A stretch of 64,000 nt of DNA from Streptomyces sp. NBC_01341. GTDB taxonomy: Bacteria > Actinomycetota > Actinomycetes > Streptomycetales > Streptomycetaceae. The stretch's first letter is position 1; each line of letters starts with the position of its first letter. The stretch covers positions 1,054,001 through 1,118,000 of the forward strand of contig NZ_CP108364.1 in NCBI RefSeq assembly GCF_035946055.1, in the 5' to 3' direction. Shown here one piece after another: positions 54,390 through 63,063 of the stretch. The position numbers and the translations under genes are program-made. The notes beneath the pieces are model-generated. The model searched no databases. It had not been told where the DNA came from and saw only the letters and a list, made by a program, of their open reading frames with translations.

Positions 54390-55628
54390 ATGACCAAAGC
54401 CCTTGAGGGCGTACGCGTCCTCGACATGACACACGTACAGTCCGGACCCTCCGCCACCCAGCTGCTCGGCTGGCTCGGTGCGGACGTCGTCAAGCTGGAG
54501 GCGCCGAGCGGGGACATCACCCGCAAGCAGTTGCGCGATCTGCCGGACGTCGACTCCCTCTACTTCACGATGCTCAACTGCAACAAGCGGAGCATCACCC
54601 TGAACACCAAGAGCGAGCGCGGCAAGGAGATCCTCACGGAGCTGATCCGCCGCAGCGACGTCATGGTCGAGAACTTCGGACCGGGTGCGGTGGACCGCAT
54701 GGGGTTCACCTGGGAACGCATCCAGGAGATCAACCCCCGGATCGTCTACGCCTCCATCAAGGGCTTCGGCGAGGGCCCGTACACCAACTTCAAGGCGTAC
54801 GAGGTCGTGGCCCAGGCCATGGGCGGATCGATGTCGACCACCGGGTTCGAGGACGGCCCACCGCTCGCGACCGGCGCGCAGATCGGCGACTCGGGCACCG
54901 GGATCCATGCGGTGGCCGGCATCCTCGCCGCTCTGTTCCAGCGCGAGAGCACCGGCCGCGGACAGCGGGTGAACGTGGCGATGCAGCACGCCGTGCTCAA
55001 CCTCTGCCGGGTCAAGCTGCGCGACCAGCAGCGCCTGGCACACGGGCCGCTCGCCGAGTACCCGAACGCCCAGGACACGGCGGAGGCCGACGAGGTGCCG
55101 CGCAGCGGCAACGCGAGCGGCGGAGGCCAGCCGGGCTGGGCCGTGAAGTGCGCGCCGGGCGGCCCGAACGACTACGTGTACGTCATCGTCCAGCCCGTCG
55201 GATGGAAGCCCCTGTCCGCACTCATCGGACGCCCGGAGCTCGCGGAGGACCCCGAGTGGGCGACGCCGGAGTCGCGGCTGCCGAAGCTCGGCAAGATGTT
55301 CCAGCTCATCGAGGAGTGGTCGGCCGGGCTCCCGAAGTGGGAGGTCCTGGAGCAGCTGAACGCGCACAACATCCCCTGCGGCCCGATCCTCTCGACGAAG
55401 GAGATCGTCGAGGACGAGTCCCTCGCCGCCAACGAGATGGTCGTCCAGGTCGAACACCCCGAGCGCGGGACCTTCACCACCGTCGGCAGCCCGCTGAAGC
55501 TGTCCGACTCCCCCGTCGACATCGTCACCTCCCCGCTTCTCGGTGAGCACAACGCGGAGGTGTACGTGGGTGAACTCGGCCTGGGCGACGAGGAACTGCG
55601 GCTGCTGAAGACGAACGGAGTCATCTGA
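54390..55628 (+). CDS. frc: Formyl-CoA:oxalate CoA-transferase
   Basis: 412 aa, class III CoA-transferase. From memory it matches Oxalobacter Frc closely in diagnostic stretches: [41 protein letters not shown], and the glycine loop SGGGQPGW. The catalytic Asp is D167 in QIGDSGTG, equivalent to Asp169 of Frc. The reaction moves CoA from formyl-CoA to oxalate, giving oxalyl-CoA and formate. AGAGGAG precedes the ATG at 54390. It sits between the TPP enzyme and the ADP-forming synthetase (2-bp gap) in a tight operon. This gene is the strongest evidence that the locus handles oxalate. Confidence 0.93.
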   Translation: MTKALEGVRVLDMTHVQSGPSATQLLGWLGADVVKLEAPSGDITRKQLRDLPDVDSLYFTMLNCNKRSITLNTKSERGKEILTELIRRSDVMVENFGPGAVDRMGFTWERIQEINPRIVYASIKGFGEGPYTNFKAYEVVAQAMGGSMSTTGFEDGPPLATGAQIGDSGTGIHAVAGILAALFQRESTGRGQRVNVAMQHAVLNLCRVKLRDQQRLAHGPLAEYPNAQDTAEADEVPRSGNASGGGQPGWAVKCAPGGPNDYVYVIVQPVGWKPLSALIGRPELAEDPEWATPESRLPKLGKMFQLIEEWSAGLPKWEVLEQLNAHNIPCGPILSTKEIVEDESLAANEMVVQVEHPERGTFTTVGSPLKLSDSPVDIVTSPLLGEHNAEVYVGELGLGDEELRLLKTNGVI

Positions 55629-55630
55629 GC

Positions 55631-57787
55631 ATGGCCGGAACAGTCGAGACACAGGAGCAGGAACGCGTCAGGGCGCTGCTCGACCGCGTCCGGGGCGACG
55701 GGCGCAGCGCCCTCACCGCCCCGGAGGGGAAGATCGTCGCCGACGCGTACGGGATCACGGTGCCGGGCGAAGGTCTGGCCACGGACGTCGACGAGGCGGT
55801 GGCCCTGGCCGACCGGCTCGGCGGCCCCGTCGTCCTCAAGATCGTCTCCCCCGACATCCTGCACAAGACGGATGCGGGCGGCGTCGTGGTGGGGGTGTCG
55901 GGTGCGCAGGAGGTGCGCGCGGCCTTCTGCAGGATCGTGAAGAACGCGCGGGCGTATTCGGCCGATGCCCGGATCGACGGCGTGCAGGTGCAGCAGCTGG
56001 TGCCGCCCGGCCAGGAGGTCATCGTCGGCGCGGTCACCGATCCGACCTTCGGCAAGGTGGTGGCGTTCGGGCTCGGCGGGGTCCTGGTGGAGGTGCTCAA
56101 GGACATCACCTTCCGGCTGGCACCGGTGACCGCGGACGAGGCGCAGTCGATGCTCGACTCGATCGGTGCCGCGGAGATCCTCAAGGGGGTGCGTGGGGCG
56201 CCGGCCGTGGACCGGTGGGCGCTGGCGGAGCAGATCCGGCGGGTGTCGCAACTGGTCACGGACTTCCCCGAGATCGCGGAGGTGGACCTCAACCCGGTCA
56301 TCGCCTCGCCGGACGGCGCGGTCGCCGCCGACATCCGGATCCTGCTGGCGACCGAGGAGGTGAAGCCGCGGCGCCGCTACAGCCGGGAGGAGATCCTCGT
56401 CTCGATGCGCCGGCTGATGGAGCCGCGTTCGGTCGCGGTCATCGGAGCCTCGAACGAGCAGGGCAAGATAGGCAATTCGGTGATGCGGAACCTCATCGAC
56501 GGGGGTTTCGCGGGCGAGATCCATCCGGTGAACCCCAAGGCCGATGACATTCTGGGCCGCAAGGCGTACAAGAGTGTCACCGACGTTCCCGGTGAGGTGG
56601 ATGTGGCGGTCTTCGCGATCCCCGCCAAGTTCGTTGCATCGGCGCTCCAGGAGGTGGGCCGCAAGGGGATCCCCAACGCCGTGCTGATTCCGTCCGGTTT
56701 CGCCGAGACGGGCGAACAGGCGCTGCAGGACGAGATCGTGGCGGTCGGCGAGCAGTACGGCGTGCGGCTGCTCGGGCCGAACATCTACGGCTACTACTCG
56801 ACGTGGCAGGACCTCTGCGCCACCTTCTGCACCCCGTACGACGTCAAGGGGTCGGTGGCGCTGACCTCGCAGTCCGGTGGCATCGGCATGGCCATCCTGG
56901 GCTTCGCACGGTCGACGAAGACGGGGGTGTCCGCGATCGTCGGGCTCGGCAACAAGTCGGACATCGACGAGGACGACCTGCTGACCTGGTTCGGCGAGGA
57001 CCCGAACACCGAGTGCATCGCGATGCACCTGGAGGACCTCAAGGACGGGCGGGCCTTCGTGGAGGCGGCCCGGGCGACCGTGCCGAAGAAGCCGGTCGTG
57101 GTCCTCAAGGCGGGGCGGACGAGCGCGGGTGCCAGGGCGGCGGGGTCCCACACCGGTGCGCTGGCGGGGGACGACGCCGTGTACGACGACATCCTGCGTC
57201 AGGCGGGGGTCATCCGGGCGCCGGGCCTGAACGACATGCTGGAGTACGCGCGGGCGCTGCCGGTGCTGCCGGCGCCCAAGGGCGACAACGTCGTGATCAT
57301 CACGGGGGCGGGCGGGTCGGGGGTGCTCCTCTCGGACGCGATCGTCGACAACGGGCTCTCCCTGATGGAGATCCCGCCGGATCTCGACACGGCGTTCAAG
57401 GCGTTCATCCCGCCCTTCGGCGCGGCCGGCAATCCGATCGACATCACGGGCGGTGAGCCGCCGTCGACGTACGAGGCGACGATCCGGCTGGGGATGGAGG
57501 ATCCGCGGATCCACGCGCTGGTCCTCGGCTACTGGCACACGATCGTCACTCCGCCGATGGTCTTCGCCGAGCTGACGGCCCGGGTGGTGGAGGAGTTCCG
57601 GGCGCGTGGCATCGAGAAGCCCGTGGTCGCGTCGCTGGCGGGTGACACCGAGGTCGAGGAGGCCTGCGCGTACCTCTTCGAGCGGGGTGTCGTCGCCTAT
57701 CCGTACACCACGGAGCGGCCCGTCGCCGTGCTCGGCGCGAAGTACAGGTGGGCCAGGGCCGCCGGTCTGCTGGGCGGTGGCCGATGA
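55631..57787 (+). CDS. Single-chain ADP-forming acyl-CoA synthetase
   Basis: 718 aa. The order is an ATP-grasp domain first (residues about 20-235: VVLKIVSPDILHKTDAGGVV), then a CoA-binding domain (PRSVAVIGASNEQGKIGN) and ligase domains with the phospho-His in AGSHTGALAGDD. It therefore holds all parts of an ADP-forming acetate-CoA-ligase-type enzyme in one chain. Its operon position right after frc suggests formyl-CoA or oxalate as substrate; running toward ATP it would conserve thioester energy, running the other way it would prime oxalyl-CoA. The ATG at 55631 is two bases after the frc stop. Confidence 0.9.
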   Translation: MAGTVETQEQERVRALLDRVRGDGRSALTAPEGKIVADAYGITVPGEGLATDVDEAVALADRLGGPVVLKIVSPDILHKTDAGGVVVGVSGAQEVRAAFCRIVKNARAYSADARIDGVQVQQLVPPGQEVIVGAVTDPTFGKVVAFGLGGVLVEVLKDITFRLAPVTADEAQSMLDSIGAAEILKGVRGAPAVDRWALAEQIRRVSQLVTDFPEIAEVDLNPVIASPDGAVAADIRILLATEEVKPRRRYSREEILVSMRRLMEPRSVAVIGASNEQGKIGNSVMRNLIDGGFAGEIHPVNPKADDILGRKAYKSVTDVPGEVDVAVFAIPAKFVASALQEVGRKGIPNAVLIPSGFAETGEQALQDEIVAVGEQYGVRLLGPNIYGYYSTWQDLCATFCTPYDVKGSVALTSQSGGIGMAILGFARSTKTGVSAIVGLGNKSDIDEDDLLTWFGEDPNTECIAMHLEDLKDGRAFVEAARATVPKKPVVVLKAGRTSAGARAAGSHTGALAGDDAVYDDILRQAGVIRAPGLNDMLEYARALPVLPAPKGDNVVIITGAGGSGVLLSDAIVDNGLSLMEIPPDLDTAFKAFIPPFGAAGNPIDITGGEPPSTYEATIRLGMEDPRIHALVLGYWHTIVTPPMVFAELTARVVEEFRARGIEKPVVASLAGDTEVEEACAYLFERGVVAYPYTTERPVAVLGAKYRWARAAGLLGGGR

Positions 57788-57810
57788 CCTGATGACGACG
57801 GCTCGAACCA

Positions 57811-57846
57811 CGGGGTCCGCGGCGTACCGCTCGGCTGCGGACCCCG
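57811..57846 (+). terminator. Intra-operon hairpin
   Basis: CGGGGTCCGC (57811-57820) and GCGGACCCCG (57837-57846) form a 10-bp stem with a 16-nt loop in the 123-bp gap before the antiporter gene. It may be a leaky terminator that sets antiporter expression lower, or an mRNA end protector. Confidence 0.5.
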
Positions 57847-57910
57847 GCGCGAAGTGAGAACGGGCAGGGGGCGCTGGCCAGACTTCTTCCACGCAAGGGG
57901 TTCGATCGAC

Positions 57911-59302
57911 ATGACGACTGCAAACCTCTCCACATCCGTCCCCTTCAGGGAGGTGACGGACGCCAACGGCCGCACCTACCGGCTCGGCGAGAGCGACATC
58001 GACATACTGGGCCGCAAGCGCAAGTGGATGGTCATCCTGCCGTGGGTCGGCATGATGGGCATCAGTTCGGCCGAGTACGCCTTCGCGTCGGCGGAGGACA
58101 CGCTGCACCACGCGCACAACTGGGACAGCGGGCACATCTACTGGATGATGACCGTCTGGGTGTTCTTCCAGGCCGCGGTCGCGATGCCCGCGGGCAGACT
58201 GCGGGAGACCGGCAGGCTGCCGGCCCGCTGGGCGATGATGCTGGGGGCGGTGGGCACGCTCCTCGGCTACCTGTCGCTGGCGTACGCGCCGCACGTGATC
58301 TTCGCGTACATCGGCTTCAGTGTGTTCTCCGGCATGGGCGCGGGCATGGTGTACGCCACCTGTGTCAACATGGTCGGCAAGTGGTACCCGGAGCGCAGGG
58401 GCGGCAAGACGGGCTTCGTCAACGGCGGTTTCGCCTACGGCTCGGTGCCCTTCGTCTTCATCTTCACCGGGTACATGGACATCACCAACTTCAGGTGGGT
58501 CCTGGTCTCTGTGGGTGTCTTCCTCGCCGTGATGGTGGCGTGCGCCGGCTTCTTCTTCCGGGACCCGCCGAAGAACTGGTGGCCCTCCGAGATCGACCCG
58601 CTCAACCCGCCCGAGGACCCGCGGGCCCGCCGCTCGCTGGAGAAGAACCCGCCGGCCATCAAGCAGTACTCCCCGGGCGAGGCGTGGAAGACCGGCCGGG
58701 TGGCACTGATGTGGGTCTGTCTCGCCTGCACCTCCGGCGTGAACATCTTCGGTATCGCCTTCCAGGTGGACATCGGCCAGGACGCGGGCTTCGCGGCGGG
58801 GATCGTGGCCACCGCCATGTCGCTCAAGGCGATCGTCAACGGCACCGGGCGCGGCGTCATCGGCTGGCTCTCCGACCTCTACGGCCGCAAGAAGTGCCTG
58901 CTCTACGTCTGCGTCATCCTGGGGCTCGCCCAGTTCGGCATCATCTGGTCGGCGGACATGCAGAGTCTGCCGCTGTTCCTGCTCTTCTCCGCGATCTCCG
59001 GCTTCGGCGGCGGCGCCATCTTCCCGATGTTCGCCGCGATGACCGCGGACTACTTCGGTGAGAACAACAACGCCACGAACTACGGCATGGTCTACAGCTC
59101 CAAGCTCGTCTCCGGACTCGGGGCCGGGATGGGCTTCATGGTCGTCGACGCCTGGGGCCTCAACGGCGCCTTCATCCTGGCGGGCAGCATCTCGTTCTTC
59201 GCGGGATTCCTCGCCCTGTTCCTCGCGGCACCCGGCCGCGACCGCAAGGGCAACCTGCTGAAGGCCCCGGCTCCGGCCCCGGTGAGCCGGGAGACGGACT
59301 GA
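57911..59302 (+). CDS. OFA-family MFS antiporter (oxalate/formate type)
   Basis: 463 aa with 12 predicted helices. It matches the oxalate/formate antiporter family in layout: a long N-terminal cytoplasmic segment, AAVAMPAGRLRETGRLPARW in loop 2-3, GFSVFSGMGAGMVYATCVNM, WYPERRGGKTGFVNGGFAYG, and in the second half GWLSDLYGRKKC and ISGFGGGAIFPMFAAM. It would import oxalate in exchange for formate, matching the enzymes upstream. The ATG at 57911 has AAGGGG upstream. It is followed by a 29-bp perfect hairpin. Confidence 0.88.
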   Translation: MTTANLSTSVPFREVTDANGRTYRLGESDIDILGRKRKWMVILPWVGMMGISSAEYAFASAEDTLHHAHNWDSGHIYWMMTVWVFFQAAVAMPAGRLRETGRLPARWAMMLGAVGTLLGYLSLAYAPHVIFAYIGFSVFSGMGAGMVYATCVNMVGKWYPERRGGKTGFVNGGFAYGSVPFVFIFTGYMDITNFRWVLVSVGVFLAVMVACAGFFFRDPPKNWWPSEIDPLNPPEDPRARRSLEKNPPAIKQYSPGEAWKTGRVALMWVCLACTSGVNIFGIAFQVDIGQDAGFAAGIVATAMSLKAIVNGTGRGVIGWLSDLYGRKKCLLYVCVILGLAQFGIIWSADMQSLPLFLLFSAISGFGGGAIFPMFAAMTADYFGENNNATNYGMVYSSKLVSGLGAGMGFMVVDAWGLNGAFILAGSISFFAGFLALFLAAPGRDRKGNLLKAPAPAPVSRETD

Positions 59303-59311
59303 TCACCACAG

Positions 59312-59372
59312 CGACGGCACATACGTGTGGGGCCCGGTTCTCGGAACCGGGCCCCACACGTATGTGCCGTCG
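59312..59372. terminator. 29-bp perfect bidirectional hairpin
   Basis: Arms 59312-59340 and 59344-59372 are perfectly complementary with a 3-nt loop (TCG). The element fills the space between the convergent antiporter and Tat-protein genes, 9 and 4 bp from their stop codons, and should terminate both transcripts. Confidence 0.9.
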
Positions 59373-59376
59373 GGTG

Positions 59377-60456
59377 TCAGTCGCCGCAGCGGCTCTCGCG
59401 CAGCGAGTGCAGGTGCTCGCTGGACTTGCGGGCGAAGGCGAAGGACTCGACCGGGTTGTCGTGCTCGGTCTGCCAGTGGTGGTAGGTGCGGCCGCGGTGC
59501 GTGCGCGCGGTGACCCGGCTCAGGAAGTTCTTGTAGTCGATGTCGCCGTCGCCGACGTCGGTCATGTCGTAGCCGTCGCGGGCGGCGTCGTTGCGGGTGC
59601 CGTCCTTGACGTGGAAGAGGGGGTAGCGGTCGGGCTGCTTGAGTACGTAGTCGATGGGGTTGAAGGGCGCCGGTGTGCCGTCCGCGCGCTTGCCGAAGCG
59701 GAACTGGGCGCAGAAGGCCCAGTAGATGTCCATCTCCAGGTAGACGAGGTCGGGGTCGGTCTCGGCGAGCAGGACGTCGTAGAGCCGTACGTTCGGCTTG
59801 TCGGTGGCGAAGGAGAACTCCTCCGCGTGGTTGTGCTGGTAGAACTTCATGCCGCGCTTGCGGGCGGCGGCGCCGTAGGTGTTGAAGTCCTCGGCGGCGC
59901 GCTTCCAGCCGTCGACGGTGGAGCCGTAGCGGAAGGGCCCGGAGGCGGTGCCGATGTGCTTCAGGCCGAGGGCCTCGGCGTCGTCGAGGACCTTGGTGAG
60001 GTTCTGGGCGAAGGTGTAGGCACCGGGGTTGTTGTCGTCGGAGTAGCCGACGTGGCTTCCGATGGGGTTCAGCCCGTGGTCCTTGGCCAGTTTCCTGAGC
60101 TGGGCGAGGGTGATCGAGCCGGCCGAGCCCTGGGTGTACCCGGCGAACTCGATCTCGTCGTAGCCGTACTTCTCCAGTTCGGCGAAGACCGGCGCGAAGC
60201 CGAGGGTGGAGACCTTGTCCCGCAGGCTGTACAGCTGGATACCGAGACGGCCGGGGGGCAGGACGGGACGGCCCTTGCCGTGGCCGTTTCCGTGCCCGTG
60301 TCCGTGCCCTTGGCCCTTGTCCTGCCCGCTCTGCGGGGTCGCCGCCTGCGCGGCGCCGCCGATGAGTGTGGCGGCAGCGGTTCCGGCTGCGACGCCCAGG
60401 ACGTTGCGACGGCTGAGTCGGCTCGCGAGTTCCGGGTCCTTCGGGGTGCGGCTCAT
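59377..60456 (-). CDS. Tat-exported TIM-barrel protein (sugar phosphate isomerase/epimerase-like)
   Basis: 359 aa. The Tat signal has the twin Arg in SRLSRRNVLGVAAG (Arg16-Arg17), a hydrophobic stretch and a likely cut near AAQA. A His/Gly-rich spacer (GQGHGHGHGNGHGKG) follows that could bind metal. The rest is an AP-endonuclease-2/xylose-isomerase-like TIM barrel: LGIQLYSLRDKV, FYQHNHAEEF, VYLEMDIYW, FHVKDGTR, all places where metal ligands sit. The ATG at 60456 is followed by a short polar segment typical of Tat signals. It lies 40 bp downstream of eboF on the same strand. The substrate is unknown. Confidence 0.85.
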   Translation of the reverse strand: MSRTPKDPELASRLSRRNVLGVAAGTAAATLIGGAAQAATPQSGQDKGQGHGHGHGNGHGKGRPVLPPGRLGIQLYSLRDKVSTLGFAPVFAELEKYGYDEIEFAGYTQGSAGSITLAQLRKLAKDHGLNPIGSHVGYSDDNNPGAYTFAQNLTKVLDDAEALGLKHIGTASGPFRYGSTVDGWKRAAEDFNTYGAAARKRGMKFYQHNHAEEFSFATDKPNVRLYDVLLAETDPDLVYLEMDIYWAFCAQFRFGKRADGTPAPFNPIDYVLKQPDRYPLFHVKDGTRNDAARDGYDMTDVGDGDIDYKNFLSRVTARTHRGRTYHHWQTEHDNPVESFAFARKSSEHLHSLRESRCGD

Positions 60457-60496
60457 GATCACGTATCTCCCTGTGGATGTGCGGGCGGGCGGATTG

Positions 60497-61888
60497 TCAG
60501 TGCAGTCCGGCAAGCTGGAGGAGCAGGGACTTCACTTCGGTGGCCTGGACTCGGCCGGTGAACGCGTGGGGGGTGGAGCAGAGGATGAGCGGACCTTCGT
60601 CGTCGCTCGTGGGGAGGCGGCCGTGGCTGCCGCGAATAGGTGAGGGGTCGAGCGGGACGACCGCCATGCGGTAGCGCATGCCGAGCTTCTTGCGGGCCAC
60701 CGCCGAGACCGCCTTGACCCGGACGTAGGGGTCCTGGGGGTCCATGAAGAGCTCCACGGGGTCGTAGCCCGGTTTGCGGTGGATCTCGACGAGCTGCGCG
60801 AAGTCGGGCGCGCGTGCGTCGTCGAGCCAGTAGTAGTACGTGAACCAGGCGTCCTTCTCCGCGACGGCGACCAGTTCGCCGGAGCGGGGATGGTCCAGGT
60901 GGTTCGCCTTCTTGCCCTCGTCGTCCAGGAGTTCGGCGATCCCGGGCAGGTCGGCGAGTGCCTCTCTCGTGGCTTCGAGGTCCTCCGGCCTGCGCACGTA
61001 GACGTGGGCGAGCTGGTGGTCGGCGACGGCGAAGGCGCGTGAGGTCATCGGGTCGAGGTACTCCATGCCGTCCTGGGTGTGCACCTCCAGCAGGCCGGCC
61101 CGGCGCAGGGCACGGTTGATGTCCACGGGGCGGTCGACCCGGGTGATGCCGTACTCGGAGAGTGCGACGACGGTGCGGCCCTGGGCCCTGGCGTCGTCGA
61201 GCAGCGGTGCCACGGCACGGTCGAGGTCGGCCGCCGCCCGGTGGGAACGCGGGTCGTCGGGGCCGTAGCGCTGGAGGTCGTAGTCGAGGTGCGGGAGGTA
61301 GCAGAGCGCCAGGTCGGGGGTGCGGGTCGCGAGGACGTGACGGGTGGCGTCGATGATCCACTGCGAGGAGACGAGGTCGGCACCGGGCCCCCAGAAGTGG
61401 AAGAGGGGGAAGGTGCCGAGCTTCTCTGTCAGCTCGTCGTGCAGCGCCGGGGGCCTGGTGTAGCAGTCGGGTTCCTTGCGGCCGTCGGCGTAGTACACGG
61501 GCCTGGGAGTGACGGTCCAGTCGGTGTCGGCGCCCATGGCGTACCACCAGCAGATGTTGGCGACGGTGTACCCGGGGTGCGCCCGCCGGGCCGCGTCCCA
61601 CAGCTTGTCGCCCTCGACGAGTCCGTTGTGCTGGCGCCACAGGAGGACGTCGCCGAGTTCCCGGAAGTACCAGCCGTTGGCGACGATGCCGTGCTCGGAG
61701 GGCGTCGTGCCGGTGAGGAAGGTGGACTGGGCGGCGCAGGTGACGGCGGGCAGCACGGTGGACAGCGGTGCCTTCGACCCGGCCATGGCCCGCAGATTCG
61801 GCATGTGCGCAAGCAGTTGGGGGGTGAGTCCGACGACGTCGAGGACGAGCAGTGGGGTGGGGCGTGTACCGGTTTCCGGTGCGGTCAT
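60497..61888 (-). CDS. eboF: Alkaline-phosphatase-superfamily phosphodiesterase, EboF-like
   Basis: 463 aa, type I nucleotide pyrophosphatase/phosphodiesterase fold. The metal-nucleophile region has LLVLDVVGLTPQLL and AVTCAAQSTFLTGTTPSEHGIVANGW (Thr nucleophile in the TCAAQS block); later ligands are in YLPHLDYDLQRYG and LSEYGITR. There is no signal peptide, so it should act in the cytoplasm. Its ATG overlaps the eboE stop (ATGA). In cyanobacteria and other bacteria this enzyme type is part of the ebo cluster, implicated in moving precursor metabolites to the periplasm. Confidence 0.88.
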   Translation of the reverse strand: MTAPETGTRPTPLLVLDVVGLTPQLLAHMPNLRAMAGSKAPLSTVLPAVTCAAQSTFLTGTTPSEHGIVANGWYFRELGDVLLWRQHNGLVEGDKLWDAARRAHPGYTVANICWWYAMGADTDWTVTPRPVYYADGRKEPDCYTRPPALHDELTEKLGTFPLFHFWGPGADLVSSQWIIDATRHVLATRTPDLALCYLPHLDYDLQRYGPDDPRSHRAAADLDRAVAPLLDDARAQGRTVVALSEYGITRVDRPVDINRALRRAGLLEVHTQDGMEYLDPMTSRAFAVADHQLAHVYVRRPEDLEATREALADLPGIAELLDDEGKKANHLDHPRSGELVAVAEKDAWFTYYYWLDDARAPDFAQLVEIHRKPGYDPVELFMDPQDPYVRVKAVSAVARKKLGMRYRMAVVPLDPSPIRGSHGRLPTSDDEGPLILCSTPHAFTGRVQATEVKSLLLQLAGLH

Positions 61889-63060
61889 GGGAGCTCCTTC
61901 AGCCCGAGGTCGACGAGGAGGTCGCGGGCGAGGGTCAGTTCGGCGGCGATGCCGTCGGCCAGCTGGGTGCGGGTGCGCGGCCGCTGTTCGGCGGGGAGCG
62001 CCTGCCAGGTGTACGTCTCGACTTCGAGGTGCCGGGTGAGGGGCACAGTCCCGCCGACGAGCCGGGTCAGCACGGACTGGAGGACGGGCAGGGTGGAGGT
62101 GAGCGGCGGCGCGGGGGGCGCGTGCAGGGGGACGTGGAAGTGCGAGCGCCAGGGTGTGCTGTCGGGGAGCGCACCGCCGGAGACCGCTTCCTCCAGGTCG
62201 TCGGTCCCCCGGAGGCCCCCGGCGGTCGACGCGCGTGTCTGGTGCAGGAAGCGGGGCTCGGCGAACGCGCCGAGAGCGGCGCGGACTTCGGGCAGATGGG
62301 GGTGCTCGGCGTGCAGCGCGGCGGAGAGCTGCGCCTTGGCCACACGGATGCCGGCCGCCCCCAGGGCGTCGAGCGCGGTGTCCGGGTCCTCGAAGGAGGT
62401 CGCGAGGTGACAGGTGTCGATGCAGATGCCGATGCGTTCGTGCCCCACGGCCGTCAGGGGCGCGATGGCGTCGGCGGTGGTCTCCACCGTGCAGCCCGGT
62501 TCGGGTTCGAGACCGATGCCGATGGACTTGCCGGTCAGTTCGGCGAGGGCGTCGAGCCGCTGCGCGAGCACGGTGAGCGCCTTACGGGCGGTGCCCGCGG
62601 CCGTGGGGTCGTCGTCGAACGGGGTGCGCCAGGCGATAGGGAGGGTCGAGACGGTCCCCTCGGTGACGTCGTCGGGGAGCAGGGCGGCGAGCAGCCGGGC
62701 CAGGTCCGTGGTGTGGGCGAGGCGCTCGGGGTCGGTCCAGTCCGGGCTGTAGACCCGGTACTTGACCTCCTGGGCGCCGAAACCCTCGTAGGGGAAGCCG
62801 TTGAGGGTGACCACTTCCAGGCCGCGCCGCTCCAGCTCACCGCGCAGCGAGCGGAGCGCCGCGGGGTCGTTGATCAGGGCACGCGCGGCGTCCTTGGCGA
62901 GCCAGAGGCCGATGCCGAGGCGGTCACGCCCGAGCCGTTTGCGTACGGGCTCGCAGTGGTCGCGCAGCTGGGCGCGCACCCCTTCGAGGGTTTCGGCAGG
63001 GTGCACGTTCGTGCAGTAGGCGAGATGGACGACGGAGCCGTCGGGGTGACGGAAGCGCAT
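61885..63060 (-). CDS. eboE: Metabolite traffic protein EboE-like (TIM barrel)
   Basis: 391 aa, a TIM-barrel protein of the xylose-isomerase-like superfamily. Features are the opening HLAYCTNVHPAETLEGV, GLWLAKDAARAL, LNGFPYEGFGAQEVKYRVY, GLEPEPGC and ICIDTCHLATSFED; these are the blocks I associate with EboE. It is encoded between the TatD-like eboB (3-bp gap) and eboF (4-bp overlap). The exact reaction is unknown in any organism; genetic work in Nostoc ties the cluster to export of a scytonemin precursor. Confidence 0.88.
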   Translation of the reverse strand: MRFRHPDGSVVHLAYCTNVHPAETLEGVRAQLRDHCEPVRKRLGRDRLGIGLWLAKDAARALINDPAALRSLRGELERRGLEVVTLNGFPYEGFGAQEVKYRVYSPDWTDPERLAHTTDLARLLAALLPDDVTEGTVSTLPIAWRTPFDDDPTAAGTARKALTVLAQRLDALAELTGKSIGIGLEPEPGCTVETTADAIAPLTAVGHERIGICIDTCHLATSFEDPDTALDALGAAGIRVAKAQLSAALHAEHPHLPEVRAALGAFAEPRFLHQTRASTAGGLRGTDDLEEAVSGGALPDSTPWRSHFHVPLHAPPAPPLTSTLPVLQSVLTRLVGGTVPLTRHLEVETYTWQALPAEQRPRTRTQLADGIAAELTLARDLLVDLGLKELP

Positions 63061-63063
63061 CGC

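Noticed and set aside
55172..58294. Long minus-strand open frame opposite frc, the acyl-CoA synthetase and the antiporter
   Set aside because: It is an antisense shadow with Arg/His/Asp-rich low complexity; all domain signal lies on the plus strand.
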